A stretch of 64,000 nt of DNA from Stomorhina lunata (lineage: Eukaryota; Arthropoda; Insecta; Diptera; Rhiniidae), in the NCBI GenBank assembly GCA_933228675.1, contig OW121744.1, positions 21,547,536-21,611,535 on the forward strand, read 5' to 3'. The notes beneath the pieces are model-generated. The model saw nothing but the letters and a program-made list of their open reading frames with translations. It was not told the origin of the DNA and ran no database searches. Numbering within the stretch: position 1 is the first letter of the stretch; each line of letters starts with the position of its first letter. This document shows positions 1 to 11,860 of the stretch, piece after piece. The position numbers and the translations under genes were made by a program.

Positions 1-237
1 TATAGAAAATTTTTCGTTAAAAAAATTTTTCTATAGAAAATTTTTCGTTAAAAAAATTTTTCTATAGAAAATTTTTCGTTAAAAAAATTTTTCTATAGAA
101 AATTTTGCGTTAAAACAATTTTTCTATAGAAAATTTTGCGTTAAAAAAATTTTTCTATAGAAAATTTTCCGTTACAAAAATTTTTCTATAGAAAATTTTG
201 CGTTAAAAAAATTTTTCTATAGAATTTTCTATAGACG
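1..237 (+). repeat. CTATAG minisatellite, CGTTAAA type (window edge)
   Basis: Tandem units of about 31 bp, each with the palindrome TTTTCTATAGAAAA and the linker TTTTTCGTTAAAAAAA. Some units read GCGTT or CCGTT instead of TCGTT. The array is cut by the window start and ends at CTATAGACGAGATATC. It is the same family as 2741-4425. Confidence 0.9.
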
Positions 238-365
238 AGATATCTTTATAGAAAAAAAAACATATCCTTTTTTTTATTTTTAAGTTTTAAATTGATTTGA
301 ATGTTTCTCTGACATATTCAGTTTTGAATATGCCAGAATATTCACTTAACTTTTTCTATATTCTA

Positions 366-818
366 CGAGGGCAGGTCAATAAGTTTATAGGTTTTTGAGA
401 TTCCCGCTTACTTATTGAAATAGTTTTACTGATCCTATTAATATACAACAGTTAATAGACTTCTATCTAAATTTGAATAATTCAGAAGTGTACAGCAGAC
501 TATATCTAGGTTCGAGAAGAAAATGGAAAAAATTAAATTTCGTATGCTTTTGAGAAATTATATTTTGTGGAAAAAAACCATCACTCAATGGAATAAATGT
601 TATGTGTACTCTAAATCATCTACTTTTAAGGTAAAAAAATCATCCCATAAACAATGTCGATGACCTCGACAAATCAAAATTTTCAGAAGGGACAGAACAA
701 ATTTAGAAACGACCAAGTGTATAGAGCTAAAAGAAAACTTTTTTGATAAATAAATTAACTTATAACTAAAAACCCGTGTTTTTTTTCAAAAAGACACAGA
801 CTTATCAACCTGCCCTCG
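366..818 (+). mobile_element. Internally deleted mariner-like element (MITE-like)
   Basis: The ends are inverted: CGAGGGCAGGTCAATAAGT on the left, and on the right the complement of CGAGGGCAGGTTGATAAGT. TA dinucleotides flank both sides (364-365 and 819-820), as expected for a Tc1/mariner target duplication. The element is 453 bp, against about 1.3 kb for a full mariner. It keeps the start and the end of a transposase frame, so it arose by internal deletion and would need a transposase from elsewhere to move. Confidence 0.8.
523..753 (+). pseudogene. Mariner transposase remnant, N- and C-terminal scraps
   Basis: The ATG at 523 opens MEKIKFRMLLRNYILWKKT, which resembles the N-terminal helix-turn-helix start of mariner transposases. 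The frame stops near 662. In a different frame, 712-753 reads TKCIELKENFFDK followed by TAA, matching the usual mariner C-terminus (family form: CIELKGDY followed by a short tail, from memory). The catalytic DDE/D core is entirely missing. Its place just inside the inverted ends of 366-818 supports the call. It cannot encode an active enzyme. Confidence 0.7.
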
Positions 819-2079
819 TATAAATTTTCCTCAAAATTCTCTAAAACTGTTTTAGTTTTTATCAAATACCTGTAACCAAAACTAAGTCAAAGTTTCGTTT
901 AAAAGTAATTTAACTAAAAAAGTAAGTTTTTGCATTTTAAATATTTTTAAATAATTCCTTAAACTTTTTTTTATTAACACTTTTGACCCAGTTTACGAAA
1001 ATGTTTAAAAACCAACGTTGAGCCACACACACAATTTTACACAAAGTTTGTGAAATTTCTATATATAAACGGGAGCATTTTCGTAAGATTTCTTAACTTT
1101 AACACTTTGTTGTATGACCAAAAAGATGCCGCCAACTTTAAATGCCAAACGTTTTTTAGTTCTTTTTTTCGTTTTTGGCTGCTCACCTTAAAGTTGGTGA
1201 TTTTTCTTTGAGCTTTAGGATAAAAAGTTGAAAAAAAGACAAACGGCTTTTGGAAAATAGATGAAAAGAGTTTAAAATCAGTTTTAGTTTAAACTTCAAT
1301 GAAGGCGCCATTTCTAAAAGCTTTAGGGTACGCTACACAATTTTTGGTGGGTAATATGATTTGTTAGAAATTAAGGCGTAAATGAAATCTGTTCCTTCTC
1401 TTAACTAATGAACTGTAGCTAGACATTCCAATATCAAACTTTTCTAGATATTCAGGATTTTTAATTATACGTCACAAAATGTAGAATTAGTGGATATAGT
1501 TTTTTTTAATTAGATAAGATTAACCCTTGCATTACCGGGATTAAAATCAATTTTTATGTAAATTTTAACTTTTTGGGAATATCTATATTTCTATTTCTTT
1601 TACTAAGCCTTCTAAAGAAACTATTAAGTTAATAACAAAGATCGCATAAACTAAAAATATTAACCCTTTCGAAATAAACAGGGACCAAAATGGCCCCAAA
1701 AAAATATTTTTTTATTTCTATGTAATAGGAGGATAAGTACAAAAACATTAAATCTAGCAATTTTTTCGATAAATTTTACTATGTAATTCATCAAGAATAT
1801 GAAATTCGTGAAAAAAAAAACGCTATAACTCAAAAAATGTTTGAGCGATTTTGAGCTACATTACAAATGAATACTCACTTTCCTATAATAGTAATCCCAA
1901 ATAGTTTTATTTTGACAAAACCCGAATTTTTCAACTTTAGGGCCTGGGCGCCAAGTGTTAACGTTGTCGGATTTGGTTCAAATCTTTAGGGTTAATATTT
2001 CTTACCAAATGACACAATAATCCGACCGGCATTTCTCGAAACTCAAAATCAAAACACCCTAATGAGAATATTAAAAATC
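819..2079. other. AT-rich sequence without a recognised gene
   Basis: No convincing coding frame was found. It holds homopolymer runs, a weak inverted pair around 1132-1200 (CCAACTTTAA and TTAAAGTTGG), and a possible piggyBac-like unit listed separately. Confidence 0.5.
1664..1991. mobile_element. Possible piggyBac-like MITE remnant
   Basis: TTAA at 1660-1663 is followed by CCCTTTCG, and CTTTAGGG is followed by TTAA at 1992-1995. That is the TTAA-CCCT...AGGG-TTAA arrangement of piggyBac-like elements. A further TTAA-CCCTTGC occurs at 1520. The inverted match is only about four bases, so this is weak. Confidence 0.25.
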
Positions 2080-2170
2080 GTAAGTTTGTTTATTTGTTCG
2101 TTAATGATTCTATTACTTCTAAACGGCTTAACTGATTTTGACGAAATTTTGAATAAAAAAATATTTTATA
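2080..2170 (+). repeat. Dispersed-repeat fragment (TTCGTTAATGATTC / AACGGCTTAACTG type)
   Basis: The string TTCGTTAATGATTC, then AACGGCTTAACTGATTTTGA and ACGAAATTTT resembles a phrase common in insect Helitron/RTE-type dispersed repeats, from memory. It runs directly into the satellite at 2170. No ends are visible. Confidence 0.3.
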
Positions 2171-2740
2171 AAAATCTGATATCGAAATTTTGGATGACAA
2201 ATTTTTTATAGAAAATTTTATGAAAAAAATTTGTATAGAAAATTTGTTGATGCAAAAATTTTTATAGAAAATTTTCGATAAAAAATTTTTTAATGAAAAT
2301 TTTTTCTAAAAAAATTTTAGGTACCAAAATTTTTATTTAAAGAAAAAATTTCATCAAAATTGTATCGAAAATTTTTCTATAAAAATTTTGACTTAAAAAT
2401 TTTCTATTTAAAATTTTATATTGAAAATTTTCTATTGAAAATTTTTCTATAAAAGTTTTTATATCGAGAAATTTTCTATAAAAATTTTTTCATACAAAAA
2501 TTTTCAATGAAAATTTTTATATCGAAAATTTTTCCATAAAAATTTTAACTTAACAAAAAATTTTCTATTTAAATTTTTATTTTGAAAATTTTTCTATAAA
2601 AGTCTTTATATCGAGAAATTTTTCATAAAAATTTTTACACCAAAAAATTTTTTTTTACAAATTTTTACATCAAAAATTTTGTAAAAAAAATTCCTACAGA
2701 AATTGTATCGAAAATTTATTAGAAAAATTTTTCGTTAAAT
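2170..2740 (+). repeat. Degenerate CTATAG/TATCGA minisatellite
   Basis: Irregular units of about 30 bp alternate AAAATTTTT blocks with TATCGA, TATAAA or TATAGA. It is an eroded edge of the ordered array that follows. Confidence 0.75.
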
Positions 2741-4425
2741 AGATTTTCTATAGAAAATTTTTCGTTAAAAAAATTTTTCGTTACAAAAAATTTTTCGTTA
2801 AAAAAATTTTTCGTTACAAAAAATTTTTCTATAGAAAATTTTTCGTTAACATTTTTCTAAAGAAAATTTTTCGTTAAAAAAATGTTTCTATAGAAAATTT
2901 TTCGTTAAAAAAAATGTTTCTGTAGAAAATTTTTCGGTAAAAAAATTTTTCTATAGAAAATTTTTCGTTAAAAAAATGTTTCTATAGAAAATTTTGTAAA
3001 AGAAAATTTTTCGTTGAAAAAATGTTTCTATAGAAAATTTTTCGATAAAAAAATGTTTCTATAGAACATTTTTCGATAAAAAAAATGTTCTTGTAGAAAA
3101 TTTTTCGCTAAAAAAAAATTTCTATAGAAAATTTTTCGTTAAAAAAATTTTTTAAAGAAAATTTTTCGTTAAAAATTTTTTTATAGCAAAGTTTTTCTTA
3201 AAAAAATTGTTTATAGAAAATTTTTCGTTAAAAAAATTTATTATAGAAAATTTTTCGTTAAAAATTTTTTTATAGAAAATTTTTTGTTAAAAATATTTTT
3301 CTATAGAAAATTTTTCGTTAAAGATAATAATAAAAAAAATTCTCTATAGAAAATTTTTCGCAAAAAATAATTTTCTATAGAAAATTTTTCGTTAAAAATA
3401 ATTTTCTATAGAAAATTTTCCGTTAAAAATAATTTTCTATAGAAAATTTTTCGTTAAAAATTTTTTGATAGAAAATTTTTCGTTAAAAATTTTTTTATAG
3501 AAAATTTTTCGTTAAAAATTTTTTTATAGAAAATTTTTCGTTAAAAATTTTTTTATAGAAAATTTTTCGTTAAAAATTTTTTTATAGAAAATTTTTCGTT
3601 AAAAAAATTTTTTATAGAAAATTTTTCGTTAAAAAAGTTTTTATATAGAAAATTTTTCGTTAAAAAATTTTTCTATAGAAAATTTTTCGTTAAAAAATTT
3701 TTCTATAGAAAATGTTTCGTCAAAAAAATTTTTCTATAGAAAATTTTTCGTCAAAAAAATGTTTCTATAGAAAATTTTTCGTTAAAAAAATGTTTCTATA
3801 GAAAATTTTTCGTTAAAAAGATGTTTCTATAGAAAATTTTTCGTTAAAAAAATGTTTCTATAGAAAATTTTTCGTTAAAAAAATTTTCTATAGAAAATTT
3901 TTCGTTAAAAAAATTTTCTATTGAAAATTTTTCGTTAAAAAAATTTTCTATAGAAAATTTTTCGTTAAAAAAATTTTCTATAGAAAATTTTTCGTTAAAA
4001 AAATTTTCTATAGAAAATTTTTCGTTAAAAAAATTTTCTATAGAAAATTTTTCGTTAAAAAAAATTTTCTATAGAAAATTTTTCGTTAAAAAAAAATTTC
4101 TATAGAAAATTTTTCGTTAAAAAAAAATTTCTATAGAAAATTTTTCGTTAAAAAAATTGTCTATAGAAAATTTTTCGTTAAAAAAAATTTTCTATAGAAA
4201 ATTTTTCGTTAAAAAAATTTTCTATAGAAAATTTTTCGTTAAAAAAATTTTCTATAGAAAATTTTTCGTTAAAAAAATTTTCTATAGAAAATTTTTCGTT
4301 AAAAAAATTTTCTATAGAAAATTTTTCGTTAAAAAAATTTTCTATAGAAAATTTTTCCTTAAAAAAAATTTTCTATAGAAAATTTTTCGTTAAAAAAAAT
4401 TTTCTATAGAAAATTTTTCGTTTTT
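2741..4425 (+). repeat. CTATAG minisatellite, CGTTAAA type, main array
   Basis: Tandem units of 30-32 bp: TTTTCTATAGAAAA plus a TTTTTCGTTAAAAAAA linker. Units at 4200-4360 are perfect 30-mers. Earlier units form local blocks, for example TTTTTTTATAG units at 3480-3600 and ATGTTTCTATAG units at 3750-3870. Blocks of like variants show local amplification. ORFs rich in KKIFYRKFF here are artefacts of the 30-bp period. Confidence 0.95.
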
Positions 4426-4610
4426 ATAAAAAATATTCTAATTCTTAAAATTTTTTATATTAAAAATTCCATTTAAAAATTTAACATCGATAATTTTTAT
4501 TACAAATTTTTGTATTAAAAATTTTTATATCAAACAATTTTCTATAGAAATGTAAAATCTGAAAAGTTTTCTTTAAAAATTTGATATCGAAAAATTTCCT
4601 ATAGAATTTT
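4426..4610 (+). repeat. Decayed right edge of the CGTTAAA array
   Basis: AT-rich units with ATATTAAAAATT and TATCGA variants lose the period progressively, then give way to non-repetitive sequence. Confidence 0.6.
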
Positions 4611-5607
4611 AAGAACTTTCCCTTAAGGTTTTCAGGAGATATGTTTTGTTTCAAACCTCTTTCGGAAAGGGTTTTGAAGTTTTGAAGGGGAAGTTTTTTC
4701 CCCATATAACAACTATTTTCGAGTAACTTTATATGAAGGTATAGTTTTTGAGCATTCTGCAAATATTAGTAGTTTAAAGCAATTGTGGTAGGATAGGAGC
4801 AAGGGAACTTGGTGCCCCATACAAATGAAATACTCATTTAGGTGTACTTTTAGAACTTCGAAAAGTAAAGTCTTTAAACTTTGGACATTAAAAGGAGTAG
4901 GTTGGTCAAATATTAGCAAGATAGGAGCAGAACGAGTTTACTCCTTTGATAGCTTTAATAGCTCACAAGATGGAGGATGAAACTAATTCGAGATGTTTTG
5001 CCTAAAGAGAACAACATTAATGCTGAGATTCACTAAAACATGAAGTATGCATGCTAGTCGCAGATTACCCATTTTTTAGCTCAATTTCTTCTATTCATTT
5101 CTTTCTTTCAGATTTTTTCACCACAAGTTAACGAACAAATGGGCCTTTGAGTCTGTTAAGGCTCTTGGTATGATTAATTTGGTCGCTAACAGATTTTTTT
5201 ATATTTTGGAAGATTATTTCTTTTGCGGAACTTATTTGGTTGAAAAAAAAAAGAAAAAAACTTAAAAGAACTATCAAAACTTTAGTACAATTTTTTAAAG
5301 ATTAATGACACTGAAGAGAGCTAAGGGAGCAATAATAAAAAATTCTCGTATCTTAGAGATAACGTGATTATTCTTGGAATTGTTTGGTGAAATCCTAAAG
5401 ATATGTTACGCAATAATAACTTTTGAATATAAAATATCTTTAGACTGATATAATATTATGTCCAAACTTCCTGTATCTTGTTTAATAATAAAATTTATTC
5501 AACTCCAAAACCATAAGTCATGACTCACGAGTAAACAAATGAGTGATTACATGTGGCCAAGTTAAATCTCAAGATAAATCTTGTTATAATGGAAGGAAAC
5601 ACCTTTT
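4611..5607. other. Non-repetitive AT-rich stretch, no gene recognised
   Basis: Only short chance ORFs are seen (a 68-codon reverse ORF at 4713-4919 has no recognisable motif). No RNA gene or element ends were found. Confidence 0.5.
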
Positions 5608-7245
5608 TTTTGTGACTACACTAGTTCACAAAATGTAATTTTTTCTATTACAATCACCACTATATTTTTATAAATACCACAGGAATTTCTTCCTATCGTC
5701 AACTTTTCTAGTCTTCCTATTATCAACTTTTCTATAGAAAAGTCTTACTATCATCAACTTTTCTACAGAAAAGTCTTACTATCATCAACTTTTCTACAGA
5801 AAAGTCTTACTATCATCAACTTTTCTATAGAAAAGTCTTACTATCATCAACTTTTCTACAGAAAAGTCTTACTATCATCAACTTTTCTACAGAAAAGTCT
5901 TACTATCATCAACTTTTCTACAGAAAAGTCTTACTATCATCAACTTTTCTACAGAAAAGTCTTACTATCATCAACTTTTCTATTGAAAAGTCTTCCTATC
6001 GTCAACTTTTCTATAGGAAAGTCTTCCTATCGTCAACTTTTCTATAGAAAAGTCTTCCTGTCGTCAACTTTTCTATAGAAAAGTCTTCCTGTCGTCAACT
6101 TTTCTATAGAAAAGTCTTCCTGTCGTCAACTTTTCTATAGAAAAGTCTTCCTGTCGTCAACTTTTCTATAGAAAAGTCTTCCTGTCGTCAACTTTTCTAT
6201 AGAAAAGTCTTCCTGTCGTCAACTTTTCTATAGAAAAGTCTTCCTATCGTCAACTTTTCTATAGAAAAGTCTTCCTATCGTCAACTTTTCTATAGAAAAG
6301 TCTTCCTTTCGTCAACTTTTCTATAGAAAAGTCTTCCTATCGTCAACTTTTCTATAGAAAAGTCTTCCTATCGTCAACTTTTCTATAGAAAAGTCTTCCT
6401 GTCGTCAACTTTTCTATAGAAAAGTCTTCCTGTCGTCAACTTTTCTATAGAAATGTCTTCCTATCGTCAACTTTTCCACAGAAAAGTCTTCCTATCGTCA
6501 ACTTTTCTATAGAAAAGTCTTCCTATCGTCAACTTTTCTATAGAAAAGTCTTCCTATCGTCAACTTTTCTATAGAAAAGTCTTCCTATCGTCAACTTTTC
6601 TATAGAAAAGTCTTCCTATCGTCAACTTTTCTATAGAAAAGTCTTCCTATCGTCAACTTTTCTATAGAAAAGTCTTCCTATCGTCAACTTTTCTATAGAA
6701 AAGTCTTCCTATCGTCATCTTTTCTATAGAAAAGTCTTCATATCGTCAACTTTTCTATAGAAAAGTCTTCCTATCGTCAACTTTTCTATAGAAAAGTCTC
6801 CCTATCGTCAACTTTTCTATTGAAAAGTCTTCCTATCGTCAACTTTTCTATAGAAAAGTCTTCCTATCGTCAACTTTTCTATAGAAAAGTCTTCCTATTG
6901 TCAACTTTTCTATAGAAAGGTCTTCCTATCGTCAACTTTTCTATAGAAAGGTCTTCCTATCGTCAACTTTTCTATAGAAAAGTCTTTCTATCGTCAACTT
7001 ATCTATAGAAGTGTCTTCCTATCTTCAACTTTTCTATAGAAGTGTCTTCCTATCGTCAACTTTTCTATAGAAATGTTTTCCTAACGTCAACTATTCTATA
7101 GAAGTATTTTCCTATCGTCAACGTTTCTATAGAAATGTCTTCCTATCGTCAATTTTTTTTATAGAAATGGGTTCCTATAGTCAACTTTTGTATAGAAATA
7201 TCTTACAAATTGTAATTTTTGCTGTTGACCTGTGTTATCAGTAAA
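5608..7245 (+). mobile_element. Terminal-inverted-repeat element carrying a 31-bp minisatellite, copy 1
   Basis: The left end reads ACACTAGTTCACAAAATGT (from 5619). The complement of the right end (to about 7240) reads ATAACACAGGTCAACAGC. These are imperfect inverted repeats. They match the ends of a second unit at 58766-60052, where the inverted repeat is clearer. Almost the whole interior is the 31-bp array at 5688-7205. No transposase is present, so it is probably a non-autonomous DNA transposon. The superfamily is undetermined and target duplications are not clear in this old copy. Confidence 0.5.
5688..7205 (+). repeat. 31-bp CTATAG minisatellite, TCCTATCGTCAAC type, forward
   Basis: The 31-bp unit is TTTTCTATAGAAAA plus the linker GTCTTCCTATCGTCAAC. 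Sub-blocks of variants lie side by side: CTTACTATCATC with CTACAG at 5745-5975, CTTCCTGTCGTC at 6055-6235, then CTTCCTATCGTC. The right edge (6990-7205) is degenerate. The block structure points to repeated local expansion. Confidence 0.95.
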
Positions 7246-7925
7246 TGTAAAAGTAACAAGACTTTTGATAATGTCATTGTCCACAAACATCATAATTTTT
7301 AAGTTCCATAGATGAATATTTCTAAGTAAACTTACAAGTATAAAATTTACTGGTTTGGTTCTTCTGTTTCTCTATAACTTTCATTTTATAGTCATGGTCA
7401 TTGTCAGAGTTCTTGGTTCCAGTGAAATGTTTGCCAGATACTCAAATGTCATCAATTGCTGTTCGTGTCATCTATCAGTTGAAGTCTAGACATTCAACAA
7501 AATGTTCAATGAGCTTTTGCTCATTCATTGTTTAGATCTTATTTATATCTACATTTTCCGTTTTCCTTTTAGAATTCACCTCCACATTAGGGTCAAATTC
7601 TAATAATAATTTGATTATTTTTTTTTAACGAAGAAAAATACAAGTCTTTCGACATGAGTGATTACAAGTGTCAAAATATTTGCAAAAATGACCAATGTCT
7701 AAGTTGGACGGAATGTGAAAATTCATTCAAATTAATATTTTATATTGTGTGAGAAACGCTATATTATTTGTAATAACGAAACTAAATTTCAATAATTACA
7801 TTTAATAGAAATTAGTTTTATCACAACTGGAAAAAATAACAATTTCTGACACGCAAAAAGTCCTTTGTATTAAGAATTACAGGGTGGCTGATGAAAGTAA
7901 CCAACAATTATTATATTTGTATATA
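7246..7925. other. Non-repetitive stretch, one possible transposon end
   Basis: No gene recognised. At 7879 the string TTACAGGGTGGCTGATGAAA resembles a terminal repeat of insect Tc1/mariner-type elements, but no partner end lies nearby. The array starting at 7926 may have replaced it. Confidence 0.4.
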
Positions 7926-8738
7926 CAATTTTTAATAGCGAAAAATTTTCTATGGAAAAACGTTTAATAAAAAAAAATTTTCTATAGAAAAATTTTTAAT
8001 AACGAAAAATTTTCTATAGAAAAATTTTTAAATAAAGAAAAATTTTCTATAAAAAAATTTTTAATAGCGAAAATATTTCTATAGAAAAATTTTAATAACC
8101 AAAAATTTTCTATAAAAATTTTTTTTATAACGAAACATTTTCTATAGAAAAATTTTTGAAAACAAAAAATCTTTTATGGAACAATTTTTAATACCAAACA
8201 ATTTGTATAAACAAATTTTTAATAACAAAAAATTTTTATTAAGAAAAAATATTGAACAAGAATAATTTTTAATAAGAAAAAATTTTGAACAACAAAAAAT
8301 TTTTCATACAAATAATTTTTAAAAATTTTCTGCAGAAAATTTTTTAATAACAAAAATTTTTTTATAGACAAATTTTTAATAAAAAAAAAATTTATGAAGA
8401 AAAAATTTTGAACAAGAAAAATTTTTAATAAAAAAAAAATTTTGAATAACAAAAAATTTGCCAAACAAAAACATTTTTTAATTTTCTATAGAAAATTTTT
8501 TAATAACAAAAAATTTTCTTTAGAAAATTTTTTAATAACGAAAAATTTTTTATAGAAAATTTTTTATTAACGAAAAATTTTTAATAACGAAAAATTTTCT
8601 ATAATGAAAAGTTTTCTATAGACAATTTTTTAATAATGAAAAATTTTCTATAGAAATTTTTTTTAAACCGAAAAAATTTCTATAGAAAACTTTTTAATAA
8701 CGAAAAATTATCTATAGAAATTTTTTTAATAACGAAAA
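7926..8738 (+). repeat. CTATAG minisatellite, AATAACGA type
   Basis: Units of about 32 bp with AATTTTCTATAGAAAAATTT and the linker TTTAATAACGAA. Many units are decayed to AATAACAAAAAATTTT without the core. The same type recurs at 10391-11858 and 13157-14508. Confidence 0.85.
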
Positions 8739-9055
8739 GTTGACGAAAGGATGTCTTCCTATCGTTAACTTTTCTTTAGAAGTGTCTTCCTATCGTCAAC
8801 TTTTCTATAAAAATTTCTTCCTATCGTCAACTTTTCTATAGAAATGTCTTCCTATCGCCAACTTTTCTATAGAAATGTCTTCCTATCGTCAACTTTTCTA
8901 TAGAAAAGTCTTCCTTTCGTCAACTTTTCTATAGAAAAGTCTTCCTTTCCTCAACTTTTCTATAGAAAAGTCTTCCTTTCGTCAACTTTTCTATAGAAAA
9001 GTCTTCCTTTCGTCAACTTTTCTATAGAAATGTCTTCCTATAGAAACATTTAAAA
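8739..9055 (+). repeat. 31-bp CTATAG minisatellite, TCCTATCGTCAAC type, short array
   Basis: About ten units of the family at 5688-7205. The left junction is a head-to-head inversion: a reverse half-unit (GAAAAGTTGACGAAAGGA) meets a forward half-unit. Confidence 0.9.
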
Positions 9056-10390
9056 TTTTTATTTAAGAAGTTTTTTCAAGATATGATTTGGTTTAGAGTT
9101 TTCTTTTACTTTTTTAATTTTTAAGCTTTGCCTTTGCTTAAATATTATCGCATAAATCCTTATCCAAAAATTTCAAACGTCTGTCAATAATCTTCAAATT
9201 TGTTGATCTTCTATAATGTCAAGATTTGAAATAACAATAGCTTTGAAATCTTTATATGAGCAATTCATTCATTTTTTTCCTTTTCAATTTTATATGCCAC
9301 CCCAGTTTTTCCATTTATTTGTTATTTCAAACTTGACAAAGTAATTGGCTTTTTGCTGGATTTCAAATAATTCCATGTCTGAGCAAATAAAATGCATTTT
9401 AGTGATTTTTATTTGTCATATGAAGAGCAGATTCTTATTTTCGATTTTAAATTTGGACAAGTGTCAAAACGCGTGCCAATATTTACTTGGGCTTAAAATT
9501 GAAAATAAATATACAAAAGAAAAAAACTTAATTTCTGTAAATATCAGATGTCAAGGAAAACAATTGGATAGAATGAAAGCCTTTGGCTTAAGCCTTTTTT
9601 AAATATGAGGGCAAGGGGGTTATGTTAGATACCGAGAGACATTATATTATTGATAAGGTGGTGGTTCCTGCTCTATTTTTATAAATATTTGTAGCCAATT
9701 AATATTTGTTAAGAGATTATGTTAATGGGAATTAATTTTTGCGTTGCACGTTTCACTTTGCTCCGGCTTTGGAAAACAATTTGATTGACACTTTTCCTAG
9801 ATTAAGTTGGTGGGTTGTTTGAATGATACATTGGCATAAGCCTTTCTTTTTTCAGAGAAAAATGATAAATGTTTTAATTTCTAGTTGCTATTAATTTTAA
9901 CTTTAATAAGTATTAAGTTAACCTGTTCATTTTATTTTTACGAGTATATAGTTGTTATCTTGCAACAACTCTTTTGCCAGTTTTAGTTGTCGCCACAAAT
10001 TATTTGGGTGTTTTTTTTTTTTTTTTTTTTGAAAGGTGCGTCTAGTATAAATTACGACATTTGCAAACAAACTTAAACTCACGCTTTTTTACATAAAAAT
10101 ATCGCATCTTGGTTTCATATCTCAACCATAAGACAAATTATATTTTAAGTAGGATTTCACTTGGATTTCACTTGACGATGCAGATCATGATGAGGATGAT
10201 GATGATGAAAACTAAACAGGCCATACCTCTTCAAGTTTATTTACCCGAGTGTAGGATGTCACATACGCTGTCGTTAAACCTAAAAACGTAGAAATAAAAA
10301 ACATCACCAAAATTACAAGTGTCTAAAAGTTAACAAATTATTAATAATAGCGCACAAACTAAAATATGAGTGGGTTTGAACATTGCAACA
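9056..10390. other. Non-repetitive stretch, no gene supported
   Basis: An 85-codon forward ORF at 9345-9602 and a 60-codon ORF at 10109-10291 show no domain, signal peptide or intron context. A 21-base poly-T run lies near 10011-10030. Nothing else was recognised. Confidence 0.5.
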
Positions 10391-11858
10391 TATTAAGGAT
10401 GTTGAAAAAATATTTTGAGGAAAATTTTTGATAGTGAAACATTTTTTTTAACAAAAAATTTTATATAAAAAATTTTGACAACACAAAAATTTTTATAACA
10501 AAAATGATAACAAAAAATTTTTGAAAACAGAAATTTTTTTAAAGCGAAAAAATCTGTACACAGAAATTTTTTGAACACGAAATTTTAATAACGGAAAATT
10601 TTTTGTACAAAATTTTTTTTAGAAAATTTTTTTTTTAGAAAAATTTTAATAATGGAAATTTTTTTTTAGAAAAATTTATAATAACGAAAAATTTTCTATA
10701 AAGAAATTTTTGATAACGAAAAATTTTCTATAAAAAAAAAATTTTAATAACGAAAAGTTTTCTACAGAAAAACATTTAATAACAAAAATTATCTATAGAA
10801 AAAATTTTCTTAACGAAAAATTTTCTATAAAATATTTTTTATAACAAAAAATTTTCTAGAAAAAATTTTGTATAGAAAAATTTTTTAACGAACAATTTTC
10901 GATAGAAACATTTTTTCATAACGGAAAATTTTTAATAGCGAAAATTTTTTATAGCGAAAATTTTTTTATAACTAAAAATCTTCTATAGAAAATTTTTTTT
11001 GAACACGAAAAATTGTTTGTAGAAAAATTTTAATTACGAAAAATTTTGTATAAAAAATTTTTAATAACAAAAAATTTTATATAAAAAATTTTTAATAACG
11101 AAAAATGTTCTATAAAAAATTTTTAAAAACGAAAAATTTTCTATAAAAAAAATTTAATATAGAAAATCTTAGTATGGAAAAAATTTTAATAACGAAAAAT
11201 TATCTATAGAAAAATTTTTCGTAACGAAAAATTATCTATAGAAAAATTTTTCATAACGAAAAATTTTCTATAAAAAATGTTTTAATAATGAAAAATTTTC
11301 TATATAAAATTTTTTAACAACAAATATTTTTTTAACAAAAAAAATTTTTGTGACGAAAAATTTTCTAGTGAAAATTGTTTTTATAATAAAAAAATTTTGT
11401 ATAGAGAATTTTCGAAAGAAAAATTTTTTTATAACGTAAAATAGAAATTAGAAATTTTTTTTATAACGAAAAATTTTTTATTACTAAAAATTTTTTATAG
11501 AAATATATTTAATAACGAAAGATTTGCCATCGAAAATTTTTTGTAAACAAAATTTCTGTTGAAAATTTTTTATACCAAAAGATTTCTATTGAAAATTTTT
11601 TATAACAAAAGATTTTATATCGAAAATTTTTTATAATAATAAATTTCATATCAAAAATTAGTGAGAACGAAAAAATCTTCTATAGAAACATTTTTTATAT
11701 CAAAAAATTTTCTTTAAAAAAAATTTTTATAGCAAAATATATTCTAAAGAAAAATTTTTTTATATCCAAACATTATCTGTAGAAAAAAATTTTATTTCAT
11801 TTAAAAACATTTTTTTGATTTAGGTTTTTTAGATTTTTTTATAACTAAAAATTTTTAA
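10391..11858 (+). repeat. Degenerate CTATAG minisatellite, AATAACGA type
   Basis: Irregular units of about 30-32 bp combining AATAACGAAAAATTTT and CTATAGAAAAATTTT variants. It is split from 13157-14508 by the mariner insertion, so the two halves are one older array. Confidence 0.85.
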
Positions 11859-11860
11859 TA

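Noticed and set aside
4157..4378. KKIFYRKFF-type repeat ORFs over the CTATAG arrays (also 8219-8464, 20806-21003, 24878-25411, 29965-33199, 58893-59105)
   Set aside because: They follow the period of about 30 bp, occur on both strands and end wherever the period slips.
9345..9602. 85-codon ORF in a non-repetitive stretch
   Set aside because: No domain, signal peptide or splice context. The length is compatible with chance.
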